From assembly GCA_041567315.1 (NCBI GenBank), contig JBFGCA010000038.1, positions 1-37,817 on the forward strand: 37,817 bases of DNA, read 5' to 3'. The stretch comes from JBFGCA01 sp041567315 (GTDB taxonomy: Bacteria; Acidobacteriota; Thermoanaerobaculia; Multivoradales; JAHEKO01). The notes below the pieces were generated by a model, which was not told the origin of the DNA, ran no database searches, and saw only the letters and a program-made list of their open reading frames with translations. Positions within the stretch are counted from its first letter, which is position 1, and the number at the start of each line of letters is the position of its first letter. Below are positions 23,668 to 30,897 of this stretch, piece after piece. The translations under genes and the position numbers were made by a program.

Positions 23668-24873
23668 TCAGCCCACGAGGCGCCGTCGAGCGCGCCGGGG
23701 CTCGCTCGCAAGCGGCGCCATCTCCAGCGCGACGTCGAGCGCCGGGGCGCTGTGGGTGATCCAGCCGACCGAGACCAGGTCGACGCCGGTGGCGGCGATC
23801 TCGCGGACGGTGTCGGGGCCGACCCCGCCCGAGGCCTCGGTGACCGCCCGTCCGACGGCGCGCGCCACCGCCGCCGCCAGCCGCTCGGACGGCATGTTGT
23901 CGAGCAGCAGCACGTCGGCGCCGGCGGCCAGCGCCTCGTCCAGCTCGGCCAGGGTCTCGACCTCGGCCTCGAGCGGAACGCCGGGGCCGTGCGCGGCCCG
24001 CGCGCGGCGCACGGCTTCGCCCACGCCGCCGGCCAGCCGATGGTGGTTGTCCTTGATCAGAACTCCGTCGTCGAGCCCGAAGCGGTGGTTGGTGCCGCCG
24101 CCGACCCGCACCGCGTACTTCTCGAGCACCCGCAGGCCGGGGGTGGTCTTTCGGGTGCAGACGATCCGCGCCGGCAGGTCCTCGACCCGCCGCACCAGAT
24201 CGCGGGTCGCCGTGGCGATCCCCGACAGCCGGCCCAGCAGGTTGAGGGCGGTGCGCTCCGCCGCCAGCAGGGCGCGGGCGTCGCCCCGCAGCCGGAGCAG
24301 CACCTCGGCGGCCCCGACGTCGTCGCCGTCCCGGCGCGGCTCGCGGACCTCGAGATCCGGATCGAGCCGCCGGAAGACGGCCAGCGCCACCGGCAGCCCG
24401 CAGACGCGGCCCGGCCGGCGGGCGAGCATCGTGGCCTCGGCGCGGGCTCCGGGAGGAACGACCGCCTGCGTGGTGACGTCCCCTGCCTGGCCGAGGTCCT
24501 CGGCCAGCGCCCCGTCGACGAGATCCAGGTAGAGCCGGGGAGCGAGCGGCGCGAAGTCTCCGCGGAAACGTCCGGGGCCGGTGCCTGCAGCGCTTTCTGT
24601 ACGAGACTCGGGACCTTTCTCGGTCCTGCTCTCGGGACCGCGGCTACCGGCGCGGGCCTCGGCCCGCGCCGAAAGGCCGGCGATCGGGTGCGTCGCCGAA
24701 GGCTCGGCGTCGCAGGCGCGGCCGGGCTCGGCCCGAAGGCCCCTCCTTGCCGACCGACTCGCCCGACTCTCAGCACGGTCGGGTAGCTGTGACTCTCGGC
24801 CGTCCACACTTGCCGTGGCGGAGTGCCGGGTGAAGGGGTCCTCGAGGGTGATGGTCGGGTCGAGCCTGGTCAT
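23668..24873 (-). CDS. nadC: Quinolinate phosphoribosyltransferase, with N-terminal extension
   Basis: A 401-residue reading frame whose last roughly 290 residues are NadC, which converts quinolinate and PRPP to nicotinate mononucleotide. Motifs: LVDGALAEDLGQAGDVTT, NLLGRLSGIAT, ARIVCTRKTTPGLR, YAVRVGGGTNHRFGLDDGVL, LIKDNHH, LEAEVETLAEL, VLLLDNM. The ATG at 24873 overlaps the nadB stop (ATGA), which favours it as start. It leaves about 110 extra residues before the conserved domain, Ser/Arg/Glu-rich and containing GPESRTEKGPESRTES. The DNA encoding that part is full of GC-rich inverted repeats, so it may be repeat DNA absorbed into the gene, or untranslated if a later start is used. Confidence 0.88.
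   Translation of the reverse strand: MTRLDPTITLEDPFTRHSATASVDGRESQLPDRAESRASRSARRGLRAEPGRACDAEPSATHPIAGLSARAEARAGSRGPESRTEKGPESRTESAAGTGPGRFRGDFAPLAPRLYLDLVDGALAEDLGQAGDVTTQAVVPPGARAEATMLARRPGRVCGLPVALAVFRRLDPDLEVREPRRDGDDVGAAEVLLRLRGDARALLAAERTALNLLGRLSGIATATRDLVRRVEDLPARIVCTRKTTPGLRVLEKYAVRVGGGTNHRFGLDDGVLIKDNHHRLAGGVGEAVRRARAAHGPGVPLEAEVETLAELDEALAAGADVLLLDNMPSERLAAAVARAVGRAVTEASGGVGPDTVREIAATGVDLVSVGWITHSAPALDVALEMAPLASEPRRARRRLVG
24581..24840. repeat. Repeat-rich segment in the nadC 5' region
   Basis: Contains CGGCGCGGGC-CTCG-GCCCGCGCCG (a perfect 10-bp hairpin), CGGGC-TCG-GCCCG and two direct copies of CTCGGGACC. It stays open in the nadC frame, giving low-complexity residues. It has no CTAG ends. 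Its origin as inserted repeat DNA is inference. Confidence 0.45.
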
Positions 24874-26525
24874 CCGGTTGCCTCCATCGCAGCGGTGGCG
24901 GGCGGCGCGCCGCGGACCGACAAGCGGAGGCCGACCGGCGCGGCGGCGTCGGGCTGGGCGGTGACCACCAGCCGGCGGGCCCAGGCGGGGTCGGTCCGCG
25001 GGTAGTCGGTGCGGCAGTGGGCGCCGCGGCTCTCCAGCCGGGCCGTGGCCGCCCGCGTGACGATCAGGGCCACCGTCAGCAGGTTGCGCGCCTCGCCCGG
25101 GCCGGGCGGCAGGTTTCGCGCCAGCTCTTCCAGCCGGCGCAACGCCTTGGCCATTCCGGCTGGGTGGCGGACGATGCCTACCCCCTCCCACATCAGCCGG
25201 CGGACGGCCTCTACCTGCTCTGCTTCCGCGGCCTCGCCTGAACCGCAAACCGCCCGGAAAGGCGAAGGCCTCCTCGCCAGTCCCGCCGCCGCCAGCGGCG
25301 GCGCCAGACCGGCGCGCAGCGCCCGCTCCAGGTCGCTGGCCACCTGCTGGCCAAACACCGCCGCCTCGAGCAGCGAGTTGCTGGCCAGGCGGTTGGCGCC
25401 GTGGACGCCGGTCGCGGCAACCTCGCCGCAGGCCCACAGGCCAGGGAGCGAGCTGCGGCCGTGCCGGTCCACCTCGACGCCGCCCATCTGGTAGTGCGCC
25501 GCCGGGGCGACCGGGACCGGCTGGCGGCGGGGGTCGAGGCCGTGGCGCCGGCACAGCTCGTAGACGGTCGGGAAGCGGCGCGGGAGGTCGCTGCCGACGG
25601 CTCGCCGGGCGTCGAGGAAGACCGTGCCCCCGGCCGCCAGGCGCTCGTGGACGGCGCGGGTCACGACGTCGCGCGGAGCCAGCTCGGCCGCCGGGTGGAC
25701 TGCCGCCATGAAGCGCCGGCCGCGCTCGTCGATCAGGGTGGCGCCGGCGCCGCGCAGCGCCTCGGTGAGCAGCGGCATGGGGTCGTCGCCGACCGCCAGC
25801 GCCGTGGGGTGGAACTGGACGAACTCGAGGTCGGTCAGCCGGGCGCCGGCCCGCACCGCCAGCGCCAGGCCGTCGCCGGTCGCCTCCGCCGGGTTGGTGG
25901 TGCGGAGGAAGAGCCGGCCCGACCCGCCGCAGGCCAGGACCACCGCCGGCGCCAGCAACAGGGTCCGCCCGCCGTCGGGCCGCCGCGCCGTCAGCCCGGC
26001 GATCCGCCCGCGCTCGACCACCAGCTCTTCGGCGAAGGTCCGCTCGCGGATCTCGACGCCCTCGAGGTCCGCGACGGCCGCGGCAAGCGCCCGTGCGATG
26101 GCGGCACCGGTGGCGTCGCGAGCGTGGAGGATCCGCGCCCGGCGGTGCGCCGCCTCGCGGCCCAGCGCCCAGGCGCCGTCCGGCAGGCGGTCGAACGGCA
26201 CGCCGAGGGCGGCCAGACGGGCGATTGCCTTCGGCCCCTGCCTCGCCAGCAGCCGCGCCATCTCCTCGTCGGCCAGACCGGCGCCGGCCGCCAGGGTATC
26301 GGCGGCGTGGAGCCGCGGCGCGTCGTCCGGGCCCACCGCCGCCGCCACCCCGCCCTGGGCGAGCGGGGTGGCGCCGTCGCGGCCGACTCGCCCCTTGGTG
26401 AGGAGCTGGACGCGGTGCCCCGAGAGCCCCAGGGCGACGCTCAGCCCGGCCAGCCCGGTGCCGACGACGACCACGTCGGCGGCGACGACCTCGTCGACTC
26501 CCCCGCCGGCAACACCGCGGTTCAT
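24870..26525 (-). CDS. nadB: L-aspartate oxidase
   Basis: A 551-residue FAD enzyme that oxidises L-Asp to iminoaspartate for NadA. The Rossmann GxGxxG is VVVVGTGLAGLSVALGL. Further motifs: TPLAQGGVAAAV, HARDATGAAIARAL, VLACGGSGRLF, TGDGLALAVRAGARLTDLEFVQFHPTA (shown in parts: LEFVQFHPT), PRDVVTRAV, HYQMGGVEVD and the C-terminal GLWACGEVAATGVHGANRLASNSLLE region (ANRLASNSLLE). ATG at 26525. The stop overlaps nadC (ATGA). It starts 102 bases after the nadA stop, a gap that grew or moved when the hairpin repeat entered nadA's 3' end. Confidence 0.95.
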   Translation of the reverse strand: MNRGVAGGGVDEVVAADVVVVGTGLAGLSVALGLSGHRVQLLTKGRVGRDGATPLAQGGVAAAVGPDDAPRLHAADTLAAGAGLADEEMARLLARQGPKAIARLAALGVPFDRLPDGAWALGREAAHRRARILHARDATGAAIARALAAAVADLEGVEIRERTFAEELVVERGRIAGLTARRPDGGRTLLLAPAVVLACGGSGRLFLRTTNPAEATGDGLALAVRAGARLTDLEFVQFHPTALAVGDDPMPLLTEALRGAGATLIDERGRRFMAAVHPAAELAPRDVVTRAVHERLAAGGTVFLDARRAVGSDLPRRFPTVYELCRRHGLDPRRQPVPVAPAAHYQMGGVEVDRHGRSSLPGLWACGEVAATGVHGANRLASNSLLEAAVFGQQVASDLERALRAGLAPPLAAAGLARRPSPFRAVCGSGEAAEAEQVEAVRRLMWEGVGIVRHPAGMAKALRRLEELARNLPPGPGEARNLLTVALIVTRAATARLESRGAHCRTDYPRTDPAWARRLVVTAQPDAAAPVGLRLSVRGAPPATAAMEATG

Positions 26526-26626
26526 CCAGACGCCAGCGGCGCGGTCGCCGCAGCCGGCACCGACACCGTCGCGTCCGAAGGTGCGGCCCGCGCGGTCTAC
26601 ATCGCTCGGGATTTCGCCCGTCCCGC

Positions 26627-27850
26627 TCACGATCGCTTTCCGCGGCCCACCTCTAGGAGCCCGTGGTGGAAGTCCGCCCGGCCGTCTAGCGGCGGGGCGG
26701 AGCCGTCTGCGGCGTTGCCGCTCCTCGACAATGGCTCGGCATTGCCTACGTCGCGGTGCCTGGCATCCGGCCCCGCCGCGCTCGCCAGCCGACCTGACCG
26801 ACTTCCACCACGGACTCCTAGCATCCGCTCGAGCGCCCGCCGCGCCCGCACCGCTACCGCCGGGTCCACCTGGACCGGGTGCTCGAGCCGCTCGAGCGCG
26901 CGGTGGATCTTGGGCAGGGTGATCCGCTTCATGTGCGGGCACAGGTTGCAGGGCCGGATGAACTCGACCTCCGGGTGCTCGACCGCCACGTTGTCGCTCA
27001 TCGAGCACTCGGTGATCATCACCACCCGCCGCGGCCGCTCCTCCCCCACCCAGCGGATCATCCCCGAGGTCGAGCCCACGAAGTCGGCCTCGTCGAGCAC
27101 CTCTGGCGGGCACTCGGGGTGGGCCAGGACGCGGATGCCGGGGTGCCGCTGCCGGTAGCCCCTGAGCTCGGCGGCGGTGAAGCGTTCGTGGACCTCGCAG
27201 TGGCCCTGCCAGAGGATCAGCTCGACCGAGGTCCGGGCCGCCACGTAGCGGCCCAGGTACTCGGCGGGCAGGAAGATCACCCGCTCGCTGCCCAGCCACT
27301 CGACGACCTCGACCGCGTTGGCCGAGGTGCAGCAGACGTCCGACTCGGCCTTGACCGCGGCCGAGGTGTTGACGTAGCTCACCACCGGCACCCCGGGGTA
27401 GCGCTCCTTGAGCAGCCGCACGTCGGCGGCGGTGACCGAGGCGGCCAGCGAACAACCCGCCCGGAGGTCGGGGATCACCACGGTCTTCTCGGGGCTCAGG
27501 ATCTTGGCGGTCTCGGCCATGAAGTGGACGCCGCAGAGCACGATCACTTCGGCCTCGGTGTCGGCCCCGTAGCGGGCCAGCGCCAGCGAGTCGCCGGTGA
27601 AGTCGGCGACGCCGTGGAAGATCTCGGGGGTCTGGTAGTTGTGGACCAGCAGCACCGCGTCGCGCCGTCGCTTGAGCCTCTCGATGGCGGCGACGTAGCG
27701 GGCGTGGACCGGCCACTCCACGGGCGGGATCAGCGTGCGGAGCCGCTCGTAGACCGGGGCCGTCGCGCGCTCAACCTCCGGACCCCAGACGGGCAGCGGT
27801 TCGGCGAACACGGTGGGCTCGGTGCGGACCGAGGGCCGGGTGGCGGGCAT
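26627..27850 (-). CDS. nadA: Quinolinate synthase, C-terminus extended by an inserted repeat
   Basis: A 407-residue frame encoding the 4Fe-4S enzyme that condenses iminoaspartate with DHAP to quinolinate. The three cluster Cys lie in VIVLCGVHFM, SDVCCTSANA and RPCNLCPHMKR; LLVHNYQTPEI and GSTSGMI are also conserved. The natural enzyme ends about ALERML. The hairpin repeat 26653-26821 then adds exactly 55 codons in frame, and the original tail EVGRGKRS follows. Removing the repeat and one CTAG would restore ...RMLEVGRGKRS. The ATG at 27850 has AGGAG six bases upstream (better than 27877). First gene of nadA-nadB-nadC, downstream of nrtR. Confidence 0.95.
   Translation of the reverse strand: MPATRPSVRTEPTVFAEPLPVWGPEVERATAPVYERLRTLIPPVEWPVHARYVAAIERLKRRRDAVLLVHNYQTPEIFHGVADFTGDSLALARYGADTEAEVIVLCGVHFMAETAKILSPEKTVVIPDLRAGCSLAASVTAADVRLLKERYPGVPVVSYVNTSAAVKAESDVCCTSANAVEVVEWLGSERVIFLPAEYLGRYVAARTSVELILWQGHCEVHERFTAAELRGYRQRHPGIRVLAHPECPPEVLDEADFVGSTSGMIRWVGEERPRRVVMITECSMSDNVAVEHPEVEFIRPCNLCPHMKRITLPKIHRALERLEHPVQVDPAVAVRARRALERMLGVRGGSRSGRLASAAGPDARHRDVGNAEPLSRSGNAADGSAPPLDGRADFHHGLLEVGRGKRS
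26653..26821. repeat. CTAG hairpin repeat, arm family C, full copy inside nadA
   Basis: A 169-bp element, CTAGGAGCCCGTGGTGGAAG at one end and CTTCCACCACGGACTCCTAG at the other, with 22-base nearly perfect end repeats. On the minus strand its apical core CGCGACGTAGGCAATGCCGA, then GCCATTGTCGAGGAGCGGCAACGCCG in two parts, matches the cores of families A and B. CTAG to CTAG distance is 165 bases, that is 55 codons, so the nadA frame is kept. A deleted copy is at 63-114. Confidence 0.92.
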
Positions 27851-27867
27851 CGGCGCTCCTTTCGCGA

Positions 27868-27893
27868 TTATGCTCATATTGAGTTTTATGGGT
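27868..27893 (-). promoter_or_regulatory. Candidate NrtR operator 1
   Basis: Plus-strand TTATGCTCATATTGAGTTTTATGGGT is split here as TTATGCT-CATAT-TGAG-TTT-TATGGGT. It shares TTATGCT, TGAG and TATGGGT at matching spacing with the site at 27925-27949 and contains the palindrome CTCA-TAT-TGAG. It lies in the nadA leader between the predicted transcription start and the ribosome-binding site. Confidence 0.5.
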
Positions 27894-27924
27894 CGCAGGA
27901 AAAGACCGGGTCGACCGGCCGCGC

Positions 27925-27949
27925 TTATGCTAGACCTGAGAATATGGGT
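27925..27949 (-). promoter_or_regulatory. Candidate NrtR operator 2
   Basis: TTATGCT-AGACC-TGAG-AA-TATGGGT on the plus strand, a second copy of the motif at 27868-27893. It overlaps the -10 and spacer of the nad promoter, an arrangement suited to repression by the NrtR protein encoded just upstream. Confidence 0.5.
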
Positions 27950-27956
27950 TTGTCAA
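27927..27956 (-). promoter_or_regulatory. nadABC promoter
   Basis: On the minus strand a perfect -35 TTGACA (27951-27956) is followed after 18 bases by TAGCAT (27927-27932). Transcription would start near 27920, leaving a leader of about 70 bases. The AT-rich 130-base gap between nrtR and nadA stands out from the surrounding GC-rich DNA. Confidence 0.65.
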
Positions 27957-27982
27957 GGGCGCGCGTCCCCCGTCCCACGGGC

Positions 27983-28975
27983 TCAGGTGCGAAGGCCGGG
28001 AAGGCCGACGCCGGGAGAGGGGCGCTCGCGGAGGACCTCGCGGCGGAAGCGGAACAGCTCGGCCGGGCGGCCGCCGGTCTCGGGATCGAGCTTGCCGGTG
28101 CCCTCGACCAGCCCGCCGCGCTCGACCAGACGCCGGAAGTTCTGCTTGTGGAGCTCGACCCCGGCCAGCGCCTCGACCACCCGTTGGAGCTGGAGCAGCC
28201 GGAAGGCGGGCGGCAGCAGCTCGAAGACCACCGGCCGGTAGCGGATCTTGCCGCGCAGCCGGCCCAGCGCGGTGGCCAGGATGCGCCGGTGGTCGAGCGA
28301 CATCGGCCGGCCGACCAGGGGGTCGGCCTCGGGCGCCGAGGGCGTCTCGGCGCCGCCGGGACGGCGCTCGCGGTCGCGGTGCGCCTCCTCCACGAGGCCC
28401 GCTTCGTAGAGCAGCTCGTAACGGTCGAGTACCCGCTCGCCGTCCCAGGGTGCGCCACGCAGCCCGAAGCTGATGTCGGCGCGCTCGCGGCGGGCCCGCC
28501 GGACGCCGGGCTCGGCGGCCGAGCGCACCCACCGCGCCAGACCGCGCTCGATCTTCCCGCCCAGCACCGGCGGCCGGCCGCGCCGCCAGTCCTCCCACGG
28601 AAAAAGCGCGTAGACGTCCCGCCAGCGCACCCCGCCCACGGCCGCCGGCACCTCACGCACCAGCGCCAGGTAGCCCACCGACAGCACCCGCCGGCCGCCC
28701 CAGCGGCCGCGCGGCTCGCGGTCGCGGTCGCCGAAGGTGTAGAGCTGCTCGACGTAGCCCAGCTCGAGCGCGGTCTGCTCGCGCACCCATCGCCTGAGCC
28801 CCAGCTCCAGGGTACGGTCGCCCTCGACGTCGAGCGGCCCGAAGGGCAGCGCGTCGTGGGCCGGCGCCCGGTCGACCGTGAGCACCCGCGGCCGCTCCTC
28901 GGTGACCGCCACGATCACCGCGTTGAGGCCGATCACCACCTCGGGCAGGCCGGCGGGCGGCCGCGGCGGGCTCAA
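27983..28975 (-). CDS. nrtR: NrtR, Nudix-related repressor of NAD genes
   Basis: A 330-residue protein with an N-terminal Nudix-like domain whose catalytic box is degenerate, followed by family hallmarks VEQLYTFGDRDREPRGRWGG and LSVGYLALV. A C-terminal winged helix follows: LATALGRLRGKIRYRPVVFE, LLPPAFRLLQLQRVVEAL and KQNFRRLVERGGLVEGTGK...GRPAELFRF. NrtR binds ADP-ribose or related NAD metabolites and represses NAD synthesis genes, and its position directly upstream of nadABC fits. A roughly 30-residue insertion (RRPGGAETPSAPEADPLVGR region) links the domains. The TTG start overlaps the rtcB stop (TTGA), so it is probably read with the rtcB operon; two candidate operators follow it. Confidence 0.92.
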   Translation of the reverse strand: MSPPRPPAGLPEVVIGLNAVIVAVTEERPRVLTVDRAPAHDALPFGPLDVEGDRTLELGLRRWVREQTALELGYVEQLYTFGDRDREPRGRWGGRRVLSVGYLALVREVPAAVGGVRWRDVYALFPWEDWRRGRPPVLGGKIERGLARWVRSAAEPGVRRARRERADISFGLRGAPWDGERVLDRYELLYEAGLVEEAHRDRERRPGGAETPSAPEADPLVGRPMSLDHRRILATALGRLRGKIRYRPVVFELLPPAFRLLQLQRVVEALAGVELHKQNFRRLVERGGLVEGTGKLDPETGGRPAELFRFRREVLRERPSPGVGLPGLRT

Positions 28976-30408
28976 CCCTTGATCACCCCGAGCGGCCGGA
29001 GCTGCGCCACCTTGCGGCTGATCCCCGCCGCCTCGACCACGTCGACCACCTGGGCGACGTCTTTGTAGGCCTCCGGCATCTCCTCGGCCACCGTGGCCAT
29101 GCCCGCCGCCATCACCACCACGCCCTTCCGCTCCAGCTCCTCAAGCAGTTTGCGGCCGCGCGCCTGGCGCTTGGCCTGCCGGCGGCTGAGCCGCCGCCCG
29201 GCGCCGTGGCAGGTGGAGCCGAAGGTCTCGCGGTAGGCCCGCTCGGTCCCCACCAGCACGTAGGAGTAGCGCCCCATGTCGCCGGGGATCAGCACCGGCT
29301 GACCGACCCCGCGGTAGGGCGCCGGGGTCTGCGGGTGTCCCGGCGGGTAGGCGCGGGTGGCGCCCTTGCGGTGGACGCAGAGCCGCCGGGTCTGGCCGTC
29401 GATCTCGAAGCTCTCGAACTTGGCGATGTTGTGGCAGACGTCGTAGACCACCTCGAGCCCGACCTTGGCCGGCCCGACGGCCAGCGCCTCGGCAAAGCTC
29501 TCGCGCGCCCAGTGGGTCATCACCTGGCGGTTGGCGAAGGCGTAGTTGGCGGCCGCCGACATGGCCCCCAGGTAGCGACGGCCCTCGGGCGAGCCGAGCG
29601 GCGCGCAGCAGAGCTGGCGGTCGGGCAGCTCGATGCCGTAGCGCGTCGCCGCCTCGAGCATCGTCTTCAGGTGGTCGGTGCAGACCTGGTGCCCCAGCCC
29701 GCGCGAGCCGCTGTGGATGGTGACCGTGATCTGGTCCAGCTCGAGCGCCAGCGCCGCCGCCGCCTCGCGGTCGTAGACCTCGGCCACGTACTGGATCTCG
29801 GCGAAGTGGTTGCCCGACCCCAGGCTGCCGAGCTGGCTGGCGCCGCGCTCGTAGGCGCGGTCAGATACCAGATCGGGATCGGCGTCGGGCAGGCAACCGC
29901 CCTCTTCCAGGAACTCGAGGTCGCGGCGCTCCCCGAAGCCCCTCTTGACCGCCCACCCGGCGCCCTTCGCCAGCACCTGCTCGAGATCGCGCCTCCCCAG
30001 CTTGAGGTCGCGCCTCCCCCGCCCCACCCCGGTCGGAATGTTCTTGTACATCCGGGTGACCAGCTCCCGGAGCAGCGGCTGGAGATCGGTGCGGCTCAGA
30101 CCTGAGCGCAGCAGCCGGACCCCTCAGTTGATGTCGTAGCCCACCCCGCCGGGCGAGACCACTCCCTCCTCGGCGTCCATCGCCGCCACCCCGCCGATCG
30201 GAAAACCGTACCCCCAGTGGATGTCCGGCATCGCCAGCGAAGCGCCGACGATCCCCGGCAGATGGGCGACGTTGGCCACCTGCTCCAGACTCTGGTCCCG
30301 CCGCAGCTCCTCCACCATCGCCGCGCTGGCGTAGACCAGGCCGTCGACCCGCATCTTGCCTTCCCGCGGCAGCCGCCACCGCCAGTCGTCCACCCGCTGG
30401 ATCTTCAT
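28972..30408 (-). CDS. rtcB: RNA-splicing ligase RtcB, predicted selenoprotein (UGA codon 95)
   Basis: A 478-codon frame, interrupted only by TGA at 30124-30126. RtcB joins RNA 2',3'-cyclic phosphate ends to 5'-OH ends using GTP and Mn. Asp92 and position 95 in GGVGYDIN-U-GVRLLRSGL, His201 (SGNHFAEI), His232 (IHSGSRGLGHQ), His326 (DVCHNIAKFE) and His401 (STCHGAGRRLSR, guanylated) match Pyrococcus RtcB Asp95, Cys98, His203, His234, His329 and His404. The UGA thus replaces the essential metal-binding Cys, and the downstream sequence continues the family without a frame change. A SECIS-like hairpin follows. The ATG at 30408 has AGGAGG six bases upstream. Archease precedes it. A normal stop would give a useless 94-residue product. 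A TGC-to-TGA sequence error is the main alternative. Confidence 0.9.
30090..30110 (-). promoter_or_regulatory. Predicted bacterial SECIS element in rtcB
   Basis: Starting 13 bases after the UGA, the RNA folds as UGC-GCUCA-GGUC-UGAGC-(C)-GCA: an 8-bp stem with one bulged C and a tetraloop. The apex CAGGUCUG is the same as in the E. coli fdhF SECIS (recalled, not searched), at nearly the same distance from the UGA. Such hairpins recruit SelB with Sec-tRNA. They must also encode protein, and here they read LRSGLSR. Confidence 0.75.
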
Positions 30409-30474
30409 CGCCCCCCTCCTTTCAACCCCCAGGGTACGCCCGGGAAGGGGGGGAGGCAAGGTGAACCGCGCGCG

Positions 30475-30897
30475 TCAGATGTCGAAGATGACGTGGGCGC
30501 GCCAGCCGGTGGGGGTGGGGTGGACGGCGAGGTGGTGGTAGGTGACGGCTTTGAGGAGGATCTTGATGGGGTGGCGGTAGGGGTCGGCGGGCTCGCCGTC
30601 GAGGAGGGCTTCGAGACGCCAGCCATCGGAGTCTTCGAAGAGCTTGACCTCGGCGTCGCGGAAGAGGAGGTTTTCGACCTCGAAGAGGTAGATGGCCTCG
30701 GTCAGCCAGTCGACCAGCAGGGAGTCGAGGGCGGGGGCGTGGAGGGCGACGCGGCGGGTGGTGCCGGTGCCGACGCGGTCGAGGAGGGTGATCGAGTCGG
30801 TGAGGCCGCGCAGGGCCTCGGCGAAGAGCGTCTCGGCGGTTGCGGCCTCGGCCTCCAGCGCCAGGTCGGCGGTGTGCTCGACGGGGCGGAAGGGCAC
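30475..30897 (-). CDS. Archease, activator of RtcB
   Basis: A 140-residue protein of the archease family, which speeds RtcB guanylation and allows multiple turnovers. FRPVEHTADLALEAEA at the N terminus contains the conserved His and Asp, and the C-terminal half has LLVDWLTEAIYLFEVENLLF, HPIKILLKAVTYHHLAVHPT and the final HVIFDI, whose Asp is a conserved metal ligand. GTG at 30897 follows directly after the lipB stop (TAA-GTG). It is 66 bases upstream of rtcB, the usual partner arrangement. The pairing supports an active rather than a decayed rtcB. Confidence 0.93.
   Translation of the reverse strand: MPFRPVEHTADLALEAEAATAETLFAEALRGLTDSITLLDRVGTGTTRRVALHAPALDSLLVDWLTEAIYLFEVENLLFRDAEVKLFEDSDGWRLEALLDGEPADPYRHPIKILLKAVTYHHLAVHPTPTGWRAHVIFDI

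Noticed and set aside
30124..30126. rtcB UGA as general stop-codon reassignment
   Set aside because: Many clearly complete genes here end in TGA, often overlapping the next start (ATGA, GTGA, TTGA), so TGA is the normal stop in this genome.
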